Counted from the first letter of the stretch, positions 1 to 16,531 are shown. The stretch: 64,000 bases of DNA from Streptomyces sp. NBC_01244 (GCF_035987325.1 NZ_CP108488.1:7626001-7690000); one strand, 5' to 3'. The notes: generated by a model not told the origin, from the letters alone. Numbers and translations are program-made.

Positions 1-1
1 C

Positions 2-3000
2 CTGTTCACCGGAAGCCTGTCGCTGCGCAGCCACCCGTGGCTGTCCGACCACGCCGTCTTCGGCAGCGTCGTCGTGCCGGGCGCCGCACTCGTCGAACTC
101 GTCCTGCACGCCGGGGAACGGGCCGGCAGCCCCACCCTCGAAGAACTCACCCTGGAAGCACCGCTGGTGCTGTCCGCGACGGGCAGCACCCAGGTCCAGC
201 TGACGCTGGGCGCGGCGGACCCGGCCGGACGGCGCACCGCCGGCCTCCACTCCCGTACGGAGGAGGACGGTCCTTGGGTGCGGCATGCGAGTGGTGTGCT
301 GTCGGTGGAGGTGGAGGTGGGGGAGGCCGGCTTCGACTTGAGCGTGTGGCCGCCGCGGGGTGCCGAGCCGGTTGCTGTGGACGGGTTGTACGCCGCCATG
401 GCCGAAGCGGGCTTGGAGTACGGTCCGGCCTTCCAGGGTGTACGGGCCGTCTGGCGTCGGGGTGAGGAGGTCTACGCCGACGTCGCGCTGTCCGAGGCTC
501 AGGCGCAGGAGGCCGCACGCTACGGGCTGCACCCCGCACTCCTCGACTCCGCGCTGCACGCCCTGTGGTTCCGCGACCAGCAGGGCACCGCCCGGCTGCC
601 CTTCGCCTGGTCCGGAGTCCGCCTGCGGGCCGCCGGAGCCTCCGCGCTGCGGGTGCGCATCGCCCCGGTTCCGGGTACGGACTCCGTGTCCCTCGCCCTG
701 GCCGACACCACCGGCGCGCCCGTCGCCTCGGTGGAGGCACTGGCCCTGCGCCCGGTCTCGGCCGGGCAGCTGGCAGGATCCGCGCACCGGAACTCGCTGT
801 TCCGGGTGGAGTGGGTACCGGTGACCGGGCCGCGCGCGGATGTCCGTACGGCGGTCCTCGGCTCGACCGGGGCGGCCGCTGCCCTCGCCGCGTCCCTGGG
901 CTGCGCGGCCGTCGCCGACCTCGACGCGCTCACCGCTGACGGGCCGGTACCCGAGGTGGTGGTGGCTCCCTTCGTCGAAGTGAACGGGGCCGACGCGAAC
1001 ACCGCCCAAGCGGTCGTACGGGAGGGACTGGCACTGCTCCAGCGGTGGCTGGCGGACGAGCGGTTCGCGGACGCGCGGCTGGTGGTCCTGACGCGGGACG
1101 CCGACCGCGAGCCCGCCTCCGCCGCCCTGCGGGGCCTGGTGCGCTCGGCGGTGGCGGAGAACCCCGGGCGGTTCGGCCTGGTGGACGTGGACGAGGTCGA
1201 GGCGGCCGGGGCCGCGGCCGCTCTGCTGGGCGGCGACGAGACGCAGCTGTCCGTGCGTGACGGTGTCGTACGGGCGGCCAGGCTGGCCCGGGTGCCCGCG
1301 CCGACCGGAGGGGGCACCGGATTCGGTTCCGGGACGGTTTTGGTGACCGGTGGTACGGGCACGCTGGGTGCGCTCGTGGCCCGGCATCTGGTGTCGGAAC
1401 ACGGTGTACGCCGTCTGCTCCTGACCAGCCGACGCGGTCTGGAGGCGCAGGGGGCCGGTGAACTGGCGGAAGAGTTGGCCGCGTTGGGCGCCGAGGTGAC
1501 CGTGGCGGCGTGCGACGTCTCTGACCGTGAGGCCTTGCGCGGACTCCTGGGCTCCGTGGCCGATCTCACGGGGGTGGTCCATACCGCGGGTGTCCTCGAC
1601 GACGGTGTGCTGACCTCGCTCACTCCGGAGCGCATCGAGAAGGTTCTGCGACCCAAGGTCGATGCGGCCTGGAACCTTCACGAGCTCACGCGGGGACTGG
1701 ACCTCTCCGCCTTCGTCCTCTTCTCTTCCGCCGCCGGTGTCTTCGGCAGTGCGGGGCAGGCCAACTACTCGGCCGCCAACGCTTACCTCGACGCTCTCGC
1801 CGAGCACCGTCACCACCTGGGCCTGCCCGCCCTCTCCCTGGCCTGGGGCCTGTGGGCCGACACCACGCACACCGCCGGCATGGGAGCCACCCTCAACAAC
1901 GCCGACCTCGCCCGGATGGCGCGCACCGGCATCTCCGCGATCACCCCCGAGCAGGGTCTCGCCCTGCTGGACGCGGCCCTGTCACACGCCGACGCGACCC
2001 TCGTCCCCGTCCCCATCGACACCTCCGCACCGCGGGACCCGGCACGCCCGGTGGCGCCGCTGCTGCGCGGACTGGTCCGCGCCCCGCAGCCCCGTAGCGT
2101 CTCCCGCGCGGCAGCCACGCCGCGCGGCGAGTCCGGACTGCGGGACCGACTCCTCGCGCTGCCCGCCGAGGAGCGCTCCACGGCCGTGCTGGACCTCGTC
2201 CTCACCCACGTGGCCAACGTGCTCGGCCACGGCGACGCCCAGTCGCTGGACGCGGGACGCGCCTTCCGGGACCTGGGCTTCGACTCCCTCAGCGCCACCG
2301 AGCTGCGCAACGCGCTCAACACCGCCACGGGACTGCGCCTGTCCGCGACGCTGGTCTTCGATCACCCCAACCCGGGGGCGCTGGTCACTCACCTGCTCCG
2401 CGAACTGCTCGGCGACGGTGCCGAGTCCGCGCCGGCCACGTCCACCGTCGCTCCGGCCTCGGGGGACTCCGCCGAGGACCCGATCGTGATCGTGGGCATG
2501 AGCTGCCGTTACCCGGGCGGGGTGGAATCGCCGGAGGACCTGTGGAGGCTCGTCGGGTCCGGCGGGGACGGCATCACGCCCTTCCCCGAGGACCGCGGCT
2601 GGGACACCGAGAACCTCTACCACCCGGACCCCGACCACCGGGGCACCTCGTACGCCCGTGAGGGCGGATTCCTGCACACCGCCGCCGACTTCGACCCGGC
2701 CTTCTTCGGGATCTCCCCGCGCGAGGCCCTCGTCATGGACCCGCAGCAGCGGCTGCTGCTGCAGACGTCCTGGGAGGCGTTGGAACGGGCGGGCATCGAT
2801 CCGCTGTCCCTGCGCGGCTCCCGCACCGGCGTCTACACCGGCCTGATGTACCGCGACTACCTCAGCCGCCTGCCCGTACTCCCCGAGGAGCTGGAAGGCT
2901 TCCGCGGTACCGGCGCCTCGGGCAGCGTGGCCTCCGGCCGCGTCTCCTACACCTTCGGGTTCGAAGGCCCCGCGATGACGGTCGACACCGCCTGCTCCTC

Positions 3001-5706
3001 CTCGCTCGTCACCCTGCACCTCGCCGCCCAGGCACTGCGCCGCGGCGAGTGCACCCTCGCCCTGGCCGGAGGCGCCACGGTGATGGCTTCCCCGACCGCC
3101 CTCATCGACTTCAGCCGTCAGCGCGGTCTGGCTACGGACGGGCGTTGCAAGTCGTTCTCCGATGACGCGGACGGCACCGGGTGGGGTGAGGGCGTTGGCA
3201 TGCTGCTCCTGGAGAAGCTGTCGGACGCTCGTCGCAATGGGCACCGGGTCCTGGCCGTCGTACGGGGCTCCGCCGTGAACCAGGACGGTGCGAGCAACGG
3301 TCTGACCGCCCCCAACGGTCCTTCGCAGCAGCGTGTCATTCGTGCGGCGCTGGCGGACGCGGGTCTGTCCGCCGCGGAGGTGGACGCGGTCGAGGCGCAC
3401 GGCACGGGTACCCGGCTCGGTGACCCGATCGAGGCCCAGGCCGTGCTCGCGACGTACGGGCAGGAGCGGACGGAGGACCGTCCGCTGTACCTCGGTTCCC
3501 TGAAGTCCAACATCGGGCACACGCAGGCGGCGGCGGGCGTCGGCGGAATCATCAAGATGGTCCAGGCGATCGAGCACGGACTCCTGCCCCGGACCCTGCA
3601 CGTGAGTGAGCCTTCCTCCCGGATCGACTGGTCGGCGGGGGCGGTGGAACTCCTCACCGAGGCCCGGGAGTGGCCGGAGACCGGCCGGCCGCGCCGCGCC
3701 GCCGTCTCCTCCTTCGGCATCAGCGGAACCAACGCCCACGTCATCCTCGAACAAGCACCCGCAGAGGAAAGCCAGGGCACGCCCTCCGAGCGGAACAGCG
3801 TTGACGCGCTGGTCCCGTGGACCCTCACGGCGAAGTCTCCGGCCGCCCTGCGCGACCAGGCACAGCGGCTCATGGACCACCTGCGCGCGCACCCCGAGCT
3901 GGACACGATGGACGTCGCCTACTCGCTGCTTGCCACCCGCTCCTCCTTCGACCACCGGGCCGTGGTGCTCGGCCGGCACCACGAGGACTTCCTCACCGGC
4001 CTTGCCGCGGTCACGGCGGGCGAGGTGGTCGCGGGCTCCGTACAGCACTCCGATGACGCCGGCCTGCAGGCGTTCCTGTTTACGGGGCAGGGTTCGCAGC
4101 GGGTCGGGATGGGGCGTGAGTTGTATGACGCCTTCCCTGTCTTCGCGTCGGCTTTCGATGCGGTGTGTGGGGCTGTCGACCCGTTCCTGGCTGGGTCGTT
4201 GAGGCAGGACGTTTTCGAGGGTGCGGACGGTGTTCTCGATCGCACGGAGCTGACGCAGCCGGCTGTCTTCGCTCTCGAAGTGGCGCTGTTCCGGCTCCTG
4301 GAGTCATGGGGCGTGCGCCCTGACGTCTTGGCGGGGCATTCCATCGGTGAGATCGCTGCCGCGCACGCGGCCGGCGTGCTTTCCCTCGCCGACGCCGCAC
4401 GACTCGTCGTCGCACGGGGCGCGTTGATGCAGGCCCTGCCTGCCGGTGGGGGCATGGTCGCGGTGACGGCCTCCGAAGAGGACGTCACGCCGCTGCTCGC
4501 CGACCGTGAGGACGTGTTGAGCCTGGGCGCGGTCAACGGGCCTCAGTCCGTGGTCCTTTCCGGCGCCGACAGTGCCATGGCCGAGGTGGTGGCCATTCTC
4601 GAAGAGCGGGGTGTCAAGACCCGTCGTCTGAAGGTGAGTCATGCTTTCCATTCGCCGTTGATGGACCCGATGCTCGACGAGTTCCGCACGGTCGTGGAAA
4701 GCCTGTCCTTCGGGAAGCCCGATCTGCCGGTGGTCTCCACCGTCACGGGCGAGCTGATTCCCGGTGAGGAGTTCGCTTCCCCCGACTACTGGATCCGCCA
4801 CGTCCGTCAGACCGTCCGCTTCCACGACGCCGTACGAGCTCTGGAGGCCCACGGCGCGACCCGCTTCATCGAGGTCGGCCCCGATGCCACCCTCACTGCC
4901 CTGGCCAAATCGTGCGCGTCCGAGGGCGTGACCCTCGTACCGACGCTACGTCGCGGCCGCCCCGAGACGCAGACGCTCACCAGTGCCGTGACCGGTCTGC
5001 TCGCCCAAGGCATCCCCCTGGACGAGGCGTCCGGGGCCCGCAAGGTGGAGCTCCCCACCTACCCCTTCCAGAACCGGCGCTACTGGCTGGACGCCCCCCG
5101 GCCGACGGCTGCCACCGGCGAACCGGCGGCCGTACTGCCCCAGGAGGAGCCCGAGCCGGAGCAGGCGGCCGACCTGTCGCTGCTGACCGGGCTCACCGCC
5201 GATGCGGCCGAACGCCGGCTCACCGGCATCGTCCGCCGCATCGCGGCGCACGTCTTCGGACATGACGAACCCGGGGACATCGACATGACACAAAGCTTCA
5301 AGGACTTGGGAATCGACTCGCTCACCGCGATAGAACTGCGAGACCGGCTGGTCACGGCCACCGGCCTCAGACTGCCGCCCACCCTGATGTTCGACTGCCC
5401 CACCCCGGCCGACCTGATCGCCAGGCTCGGAGAGGAGGTAGAGGTGGCCGCGAGTGCCTCTGAGGCCGCGGTCTCCGAGGCCCCGGTCTCTGTAAACAGG
5501 GAGATCGACCGCCTGGAGCGGCTGCTCGCCTCCGCCGAGGCCGCCACGACGGAGCAGGAAGAGATCGGCAGGCGGCTGCGCGCACTCCTCTCGGCCTGGA
5601 ACGACAAGACCGCCCGGACGTCCGGACACGCGGACGGCGACGCCGACCTCACCGAGGTCTCCGCCGAAGACCTCTTCGAACTTCTCGACGCGGAACTGGA
5701 GATGCC

Positions 5707-5710
<4 letters not shown>
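2..5710 (+). CDS. Modular type I polyketide synthase, penultimate protein (5' partial)
   Basis: Open reading continues in from before the window. Domains in order: DH (about 2-800; HxxxGxxxxPG present as [11 protein letters not shown], second motif [12 protein letters not shown], so probably active); KR (about 1330-1900; GGTGTLG nucleotide loop, LDD motif typical of B-type ketoreductases, catalytic S and Y in LFSSAAG and GQANYSAAN); ACP (about 2190-2400; GFDSLS); KS (about 2480-3750; [22 protein letters not shown], all three catalytic residues); AT (about 4070-4960; GHSIGE and HAFH, the malonyl-CoA signature); ACP (about 5200-5440; GIDSLT); C-terminal docking helices (about 5490-5706) ending in an acidic EDLFELLD segment. 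No ER lies between DH and KR, so the first module leaves a double bond. The last complete module has no reductive domain and leaves a ketone. Its stop overlaps the next PKS start by 4 bp. Confidence 0.96.
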
Positions 5711-10682
<4,972 letters not shown>

Positions 10683-10686
<4 letters not shown>

Positions 10687-11513
10687 CCCCCCGTCCCCAC
10701 ACCACCGAGAGCGAACGTCCCCGCATGCAATCGACAACGTCCCAGCGCGAGTTGTGGCTGCGGCAGTACCATCCGGGCCCGGACGGCGACGGTCCGGTAC
10801 TCGTCTGCTTCCCTCACGCCGGCGGAGCGGCCACCGCCTTCCGCCCCCTGTCGGGCGACCTCTCCGCGCACGCGGAGGTCTGGTCCCTGCAGTACCCAGG
10901 ACGCCAGGACCGGCACGCCGAAGCCCCCGCCACCCGCCTCGACGCGCTCGCCGACGCGGCCGCCGCCCTCCTGGGCGCGTACACCGGGCGGCCCCTGGTG
11001 CTCTACGGCCACAGCCTGGGCGCCCTCGTCGCGTACGAGACGGCCCGGCGCCTGGAAGACGCCTTCCCCGGCGTCGAACTGGCGGGTCTCCTCGTCTCCG
11101 GAGCGCAGGCCCCGTCGGTACCGCGCTCCCTCGGCGTGCACCTGCGTGACGACGACGGGGTCATCGAGGAGATCCGCAAGCTGGGCGGCACCGCCCCGGA
11201 GCTCCTCGCCGACCCCGACGTGCGCCGCATGATCCTGCCCGCCGTACGCGGCGACTACGAGGCGCTGGAGACCTACCGCTTCCGGGCCGCGGCTCCCCGG
11301 CTGCGCTGTCCGGTCAGCGCCCTGATCGGCAGCGCGGACACGCAGACCACCGAAGGGGGCGCACGGCTCTGGGAGGAGACCACCGCAGGGGGCTTCGGCC
11401 TGCGCACCTTGCCCGGCGGCCACTTCTTCACCGAGTCGCACCGCCCGCAGGTCGCCGCGGCCCTCGCCGAAGACATCCGCTCGTTCACCCATGCAGCACG
11501 GAGGATCCGTTGA
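10683..11513 (+). CDS. Type II (editing) thioesterase
   Basis: Alpha/beta-hydrolase of the GrsT/RifR class that clears stalled acyl groups from carrier proteins. Visible features: FPHAGGAA oxyanion segment, YGHSLGA nucleophile elbow, and GGHFF carrying the catalytic His near the C-terminus. The ATG at 10683 overlaps the PKS stop as ATGA, which favours this start over an internal ATG at 10725; both are in frame. It lies between the PKS and the exporter and its own stop overlaps the exporter TTG start, so it is in the same operon. Confidence 0.93.
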
Positions 11514-12946
11514 CATCCCGTCCCCGCCCGTCGTTCGGGCTGACCGTTCTCGCGGTCTCACTGCCGATGTTCATGGTGGCCCTGGACAACCTGGTCGTCA
11601 CCAACGCCCTGGCCTCCATCCGCCACGACCTCGGTTCCACGGTGGAGAACCTCCAGTGGGTGACCAACGCCTACGTACTCGGTTTCGCGGGCTTCCTGCT
11701 GACCGCCGCCGGACTCGGTGACCGCTACGGCCGGCGCAAGGTCTTCGTCATCGGCATCACCGCCTTCACCCTGGCCTCCCTCGGCTGCGGACTGTCCGAC
11801 TCCACCACCGCCCTGATCGTCTTCCGCACCCTGCAGGGCGTCACCGCCGCCGCCGTGCTGCCGCTCTCGCTCACCATCCTCACGGTCTCGGTACCGCCGC
11901 AGAAGCGCGGCGTCGCCATCGGCCTGTGGAGCGCGATCAGCAGCCTCGCCGTCGCCCTCGCACCGCTCGTCGGGGGCGCCATCACCACCGGCCTCGACTG
12001 GCACTGGATCTTCCTGGTCAACATCCCGATCGGCCTGATCGCCGTACCGCTCGTGCTCAAGGTGCTGGACGAGAGCCGCGGAGCGGCCGCCAAGCTCGAC
12101 ATCCCGGGTCTGGTCCTGGCCTGCGCCGGTGTGCTCGCCCTCGTCTGGGGCATCGTCAAGGGCGGCGAGGACGGCTGGACTTCGGCGGGAGTCGTGGCGG
12201 CCTTCGTGGCCGCCGCCGTTCTGTTCGTCGTGTTCCTGCTGTGGGAGCGCAAGGCCCCGTCGCCGATGCTGCCGCTGGCCATCTACCGGATCAAGGCCTT
12301 CTCGCTCGCCAACGTGGTCTCCCTCGCCGTCTTCTTCGGCCTCTTCGGCCCGATCTTCCTCATCGCCCAGTACCTCCAGGTCGCCCGCGGCCACTCCGCC
12401 TTCGAGGCCGGCCTGTGGACCCTGCCGTGGGCGGTCATGCCGATGCTCGTCGCCCCCTTCGCGGGCAAGTTCGCCCCGCGGATCGGCAGCGGCGTACTGA
12501 TGGCGGCCGGCCTGTTCGTCTCCGGTGCCGGCCTGGCCTGGTTCGCCGCGGTCGCCGGAGTGGGCGCGTCCGACTGGGAGTACGTCGGCCCGTTCGTGCT
12601 GGCGGGTGCCGGCATGGGCCTGGTGTTCGCGCCGACGGCCATGGTGGTCATGAGCTCCGTCCCGCCGCAGATGGCCGGCAAGGCCTCGGGAGCCAACACG
12701 ACCGTACGAGAGCTCGGTGGCGCCCTCGGAATCGCCGTGGCCACCAGCATCTTCTCCGGCTCCGGCTCCTACGACACCCCGCAGCACTTCACCGACGGCA
12801 TGATCCCGGGCCTGTGGGTCGGGGCCGCGGTCCTGGCCGCGGGAGCCTTGGTCGCCCTTGCGATTCCGCGCCCGCGGAAGGCGGCCGCGGGGCAACCGCA
12901 GCCGCAGCCTGCGCCGAAGCAGGAAGCCTCCGCGGTATCCAACTAG
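11510..12946 (+). CDS. MFS drug exporter, DHA2 (14-TM) family
   Basis: 478-residue membrane protein of the EmrB/QacA type: many hydrophobic spans, motif A GDRYGRRK in the first cytoplasmic loop, and the antiporter motif followed by WHWIFLVNIPIG typical of the DHA2 family. TTG start, supported by a GGAGG ribosome site and a TTGA overlap with the thioesterase stop. By position it is the likely export and self-protection pump for the polyketide. Confidence 0.93.
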   Translation: MTSRPRPSFGLTVLAVSLPMFMVALDNLVVTNALASIRHDLGSTVENLQWVTNAYVLGFAGFLLTAAGLGDRYGRRKVFVIGITAFTLASLGCGLSDSTTALIVFRTLQGVTAAAVLPLSLTILTVSVPPQKRGVAIGLWSAISSLAVALAPLVGGAITTGLDWHWIFLVNIPIGLIAVPLVLKVLDESRGAAAKLDIPGLVLACAGVLALVWGIVKGGEDGWTSAGVVAAFVAAAVLFVVFLLWERKAPSPMLPLAIYRIKAFSLANVVSLAVFFGLFGPIFLIAQYLQVARGHSAFEAGLWTLPWAVMPMLVAPFAGKFAPRIGSGVLMAAGLFVSGAGLAWFAAVAGVGASDWEYVGPFVLAGAGMGLVFAPTAMVVMSSVPPQMAGKASGANTTVRELGGALGIAVATSIFSGSGSYDTPQHFTDGMIPGLWVGAAVLAAGALVALAIPRPRKAAAGQPQPQPAPKQEASAVSN

Positions 12947-12950
12947 GTTG

Positions 12951-13718
12951 ATGAGTCTCGTGATCACGATGCCGAGGCTGAAGGAAGGCCCCGACTCCCC
13001 GCCGACGCCTCAGCCGGACCTCTGGCTGATCAAGGTGCCCGATGGAATGGGGGCGGACCGGTTCGACCAGTCCGTGCTTGATCCGGGGGAGCGGGAGCGG
13101 GGCGCCTCGTTCGACCGCCCGGAGCACGCCTCGCTCTACGTCGCCTCGCACGTGGCCCTGCGGATGATCATCGGTGGGTATCTGAACGTGCCCCCGCGAG
13201 AGGTCGGGTTCGTCCGGGAACCGTGCCCCGGCTGCGGCGAAGCGCACGGCAGGCCCGCCGTCGCCGTGGGGGAGACCGACCCCGCACTGCACTTCTCCCT
13301 CTCGCACAGCGACGGCACGGCGCTGGTCGCCGTGGCCTCGGCCCCGGTCGGGGTCGACGTACAGGGGCTGCCCCGGAGCGACACGGTGACGACCTGTCTC
13401 CCGTCACTCCACCCCGCAGAGGCTCTCGAGCTCACGAACGTGCCGCACGAGGCGCGCCGCGAGGCCTTCTGCCGGATATGGGTGCGCAAAGAGGCGTACC
13501 TCAAGGGAATCGGCACGGGGCTGAGCCGGGATCCCTCGCTGGACTATCTGGGCGCCGAGATCCGCCGAAGGCCGGCCGGCTGGACCATCACCGACGTCCC
13601 CTGCGGCCCCTCGCACCGCGGGGCGGTCGCCGTCCTGGGGAACACCGGGAACACCGGGAACACCGGGAACGGGCCCACGCTCCGCACCGTCTCCATCGGC
13701 TCTCTCGGCGTCACGTGA
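12951..13718 (+). CDS. 4'-phosphopantetheinyl transferase, Sfp type
   Basis: Transfers the phosphopantetheine arm from CoA to carrier proteins, here presumably the PKS ACPs. Motifs seen: FSLSHSDG, GVDVQ (Mg site; most relatives have Glu where Gln is seen) and WVRKEAYLKGIGTGL with the WxxKEA signature. The ATG at 12951 sits 4 nt after the exporter stop. Near the C-terminus three perfect 9-bp repeats encode NTG-NTG-NTG, a low-complexity extension past the catalytic fold. Confidence 0.9.
   Translation: MSLVITMPRLKEGPDSPPTPQPDLWLIKVPDGMGADRFDQSVLDPGERERGASFDRPEHASLYVASHVALRMIIGGYLNVPPREVGFVREPCPGCGEAHGRPAVAVGETDPALHFSLSHSDGTALVAVASAPVGVDVQGLPRSDTVTTCLPSLHPAEALELTNVPHEARREAFCRIWVRKEAYLKGIGTGLSRDPSLDYLGAEIRRRPAGWTITDVPCGPSHRGAVAVLGNTGNTGNTGNGPTLRTVSIGSLGVT
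13641..13670 (+). repeat. Tandem 9-bp repeat inside the PPTase gene
   Basis: Three copies of AACACCGGG plus a partial fourth, in frame, encoding Asn-Thr-Gly units. Slippage here would change protein length by whole codons and not break the frame. Confidence 0.8.
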
Positions 13719-13760
13719 GACGTCCGCTCAACCAACACTGTTCAAGGGATTCGGTGCGAC

Positions 13761-15347
13761 ATGCACGGGAACGAAGAAGGCGCGGACATACGGGCCGCCG
13801 CCATGTGCGGCCGCGTGGCCGAGCTGCATGACTTGCGTGAGCAGGCGCGGCGTGGCCCGAGTGACCGGGCGACCGAGGCGCAGCATGCCAAGGGCAAGCT
13901 GACCGCGCGTGAGCGGATCGCGTTGCTGCTCGATGAGGGTTCCTTCAAGGAGGTCGAGCAGCTGCGCCGGCACCGGGCGACGGGGTTCGGTCTGGAGGCG
14001 AAGAAGCCTTACACCGATGGTGTGATCACGGGTTGGGGCACGGTCGAGGGCCGTACGGTCTTCGTGTACGCGCACGATTTCCGGATTTTCGGCGGGGCGC
14101 TGGGCGAGGCCCACGCGACGAAGATCCACAAGATCATGGACATGGCCATCGCGGCGGGTGCCCCGCTGGTGTCCCTCAACGACGGTGCCGGCGCTCGTAT
14201 CCAGGAGGGTGTCTCGGCGCTGGCCGGGTACGGCGGGATCTTCCAGCGCAATACGAAGGCTTCGGGTGTCATCCCGCAGATCTCGGTGATGCTGGGGCCG
14301 TGCGCGGGCGGCGCGGCGTACTCGCCGGCGTTGACGGACTTCGTGTTCATGGTCCGGGAGACCTCGCAGATGTTCATCACCGGTCCGGACGTGGTCCGTG
14401 CGGTGACCGGTGAGGAGATCACCCAGAACGGCCTCGGTGGCGCGGACGTGCACGCCGAGACCTCGGGCGTGGCGCACTTCGCGTACGACGACGAGGAGAC
14501 CTGCATCTCCGAGGTCCGCTACCTCATCACGATGCTGCCCTCCAACAACCGCGAGAACCCCCCGGTCCACGAGACCGCGGACCCGGCCGACCGCCGCTCG
14601 GAGGTCCTGCTGGACCTGGTCCCCGCCGACGGGAACCGCCCGTACGACATGCTCAAGGTCATCGAGGAACTCGTCGACGAGGGCGACGTCCTGGAGATCC
14701 ACGAGCGCTGGGCCCGCAACATCATCTGCGCGCTCGCGCGGATGGACGGCCAGGTCGTGGGCATCGTCGCCAACCAGCCCGGCCACCTCGCCGGCGTCCT
14801 GGACATCCACGCCTCGGAGAAGGCGGCGCGTTTCGTCCAGCTCTGCGACGCCTTCAACATCCCCATCATCACCCTGCTGGACGTGCCGGGCTTCTTGCCG
14901 GGTGTCGACCAGGAGCACGGCGGGATCATCCGCCACGGCGCGAAGCTGCTGTACGCGTACTGCAACGCGACCGTTCCGCGGATCTCGCTGATCCTGCGCA
15001 AGGCCTACGGCGGCGCGTACATCGTCATGGACTCCCAGTCCATCGGCGCCGACCTCACCTACGCCTGGCCCACCAACGAGATCGCGGTGATGGGCGCCGA
15101 GGGCGCGGCCAACGTCATCTTCCGCAAGCAGATCGCCGACGCCGAGGACCCCGAGGCGATGCGTGCGCGCATGGTCAAGGAGTACAAGGCCGAGCTGATG
15201 CACCCCTATTACGCGGCCGAGCGCGGCCTCGTCGACGACGTCATCGACCCCGCGGAAACCCGCGAGGTCCTCGTCGCGGCCCTCGCGATGCTCCGCAACA
15301 AGCACGCGGACCTGCCCTCGCGCAAGCACGGCAACCCGCCCCAGTAG
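13761..15347 (+). CDS. pccB: Propionyl-CoA carboxylase beta subunit (carboxyltransferase)
   Basis: 528-residue carboxyltransferase matching actinobacterial PccB/AccB in length and layout: KLTARERIALLLDEGSF near the N-terminus, AGARIQEG and GPCAGGAAYSPA oxyanion-hole regions, and a second half with DVPGFLPGV and RKAYGGAYIVM. With a biotinylated alpha subunit encoded elsewhere it carboxylates propionyl-CoA to methylmalonyl-CoA, the extender chosen by the last PKS AT. No strong ribosome site precedes the ATG. The epsilon-subunit gene follows after 23 nt. Confidence 0.93.
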   Translation: MHGNEEGADIRAAAMCGRVAELHDLREQARRGPSDRATEAQHAKGKLTARERIALLLDEGSFKEVEQLRRHRATGFGLEAKKPYTDGVITGWGTVEGRTVFVYAHDFRIFGGALGEAHATKIHKIMDMAIAAGAPLVSLNDGAGARIQEGVSALAGYGGIFQRNTKASGVIPQISVMLGPCAGGAAYSPALTDFVFMVRETSQMFITGPDVVRAVTGEEITQNGLGGADVHAETSGVAHFAYDDEETCISEVRYLITMLPSNNRENPPVHETADPADRRSEVLLDLVPADGNRPYDMLKVIEELVDEGDVLEIHERWARNIICALARMDGQVVGIVANQPGHLAGVLDIHASEKAARFVQLCDAFNIPIITLLDVPGFLPGVDQEHGGIIRHGAKLLYAYCNATVPRISLILRKAYGGAYIVMDSQSIGADLTYAWPTNEIAVMGAEGAANVIFRKQIADAEDPEAMRARMVKEYKAELMHPYYAAERGLVDDVIDPAETREVLVAALAMLRNKHADLPSRKHGNPPQ

Positions 15348-15370
15348 CCCCCGAAGGAGAACCGCCACCG

Positions 15371-15589
15371 ATGAGCCCACATTCCACGCACGGGGCCACC
15401 GCAACGCTACTGAAGGTCGAGAAGGGCAACGCCGAGCCCGAGGAGCTGGCCGCGATCACCGCGATCCTCCTCGCCCGCGCCGCGGCCACCCCCGAAGACA
15501 CCACCACCGCGACCGCCCGCTCCCAGGCCGGCTGGCGCCGCCTGGAACGCACCCCCGGCTTCCGCGGCCCCCGCAGCTGGCAGGGCTAG
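15371..15589 (+). CDS. pccE: Acyl-CoA carboxylase epsilon subunit
   Basis: 72 residues, the usual size of the small epsilon subunit of actinobacterial acyl-CoA carboxylases. It shows the family pattern EPEELAAITAIL followed by a short variable stretch and a W-rich, basic C-terminus (AGWRRLER ... GPRSWQG). Immediately downstream of pccB behind a GAAGGAGA ribosome site. It helps assemble the alpha/beta carboxylase complex. Confidence 0.88.
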   Translation: MSPHSTHGATATLLKVEKGNAEPEELAAITAILLARAAATPEDTTTATARSQAGWRRLERTPGFRGPRSWQG

Positions 15590-15656
15590 GAGGCTCTGGG
15601 AGACCCAGGTTGATCTGGTCCTGGTTGGCCCGAATCCGGGTGGCGAAGCTGTGGTC

Positions 15657-16451
15657 ATGACCGACAGCAACAGTGGAATAGCCGGCTTCCAGGACCGTGT
15701 CGTCCTGATCACCGGCGGAACCAGCGGGATGGGCCTGGCAACCGCGCGTCTGCTCCTGGAAGCCGGCGCCCATATCGTCATCACCGGCCGCGACGATGCC
15801 CGACTCGCCCGCGCAGCCGAACAATTGGACGCGGCGTCCGACCGGGGTGCCCGTCTGCTCACCGTCCGGGCCGACTCCGCCAGCCTCACCGATCTCGACC
15901 GCTTGGCCGCCCTGATCCGTGAACGACACGGACGTCTGGACGGGGTGTTCGCCAATGCCGGAGTCGGCGTGTTCCAGCGCAGTGGCGAGGTCACCGAGCG
16001 GGACTTCGACCTCAGTGTCGACGTCAACTTCAAGGGGGTGTTCTTCACGGTCCAGAAGGTGCTGCCGCTGCTCGACGCGGCGGGTGGCGGTTCCATCGTG
16101 ATCAACGCCTCGTGGACCCTGCACCGGGGCCTGGCCGTCGCACCGGTGTATGCGGCCACGAAGGCTGCCGTCCACAATCTGGCCCGCACCCTGGGCAGTG
16201 ATCTCGCCGGGCGCGGCATCCGGGTCAACTCGATCAGCCCGGGCTACATCGTCACCGAGATGTTCGATGCCGCCAACCCGGACCCTGCCTCGCACGATGC
16301 CATCCGCGCCCAGGTGCCGCTGGGGCGGCTCGGCCAGGCCCAGGACATCGCCGAGACCGTGGCCTTCCTCCTTTCCCCGCGGTCGTCCTACATCACCGCC
16401 CAGGACATCGCCGTCGACGGAGGCCTGGTGACCGCCATCCCCACCTGCTGA
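15657..16451 (+). CDS. Short-chain dehydrogenase/reductase
   Basis: Classical SDR fold: TGGTSGMG cofactor loop, FANAG, a Ser in INASW, and the YAATK catalytic pair, ending in a family-typical C-terminus (SPRSSYITAQDIAVDGGL). Substrate unknown. ATG at 15657 is preferred to an in-frame GTG two codons earlier. A strong hairpin follows, so it is probably transcribed alone. Confidence 0.9.
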   Translation: MTDSNSGIAGFQDRVVLITGGTSGMGLATARLLLEAGAHIVITGRDDARLARAAEQLDAASDRGARLLTVRADSASLTDLDRLAALIRERHGRLDGVFANAGVGVFQRSGEVTERDFDLSVDVNFKGVFFTVQKVLPLLDAAGGGSIVINASWTLHRGLAVAPVYAATKAAVHNLARTLGSDLAGRGIRVNSISPGYIVTEMFDAANPDPASHDAIRAQVPLGRLGQAQDIAETVAFLLSPRSSYITAQDIAVDGGLVTAIPTC

Positions 16452-16459
16452 CAGCGAAT

Positions 16460-16506
16460 GGTGGCTGCCTGGCCCTGCCTGGCCCCGGCAGGGCCAGGCA
16501 GCCACC
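16460..16506. terminator. Strong hairpin terminator after the SDR gene
   Basis: Perfect 20-bp stem (GGTGGCTGCCTGGCCCTGCC and its complement) with a 7-nt loop. No T-run follows, as is common for Streptomyces terminators. It separates the SDR from the XRE regulator. Confidence 0.75.
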
Positions 16507-16531
16507 CATCACAACCGGCGACAATCGCCGT

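Noticed and set aside
1982..4048. 688-aa minus-strand ORF across the PKS
   Set aside because: Antisense shadow of the KR-ACP-KS region; composition is typical of GC-rich reverse frames and no motif is present.
11558..15404. Long minus-strand ORFs opposite the MFS exporter and pccB
   Set aside because: Low-complexity Arg/Gly/Asp shadows of confirmed genes.
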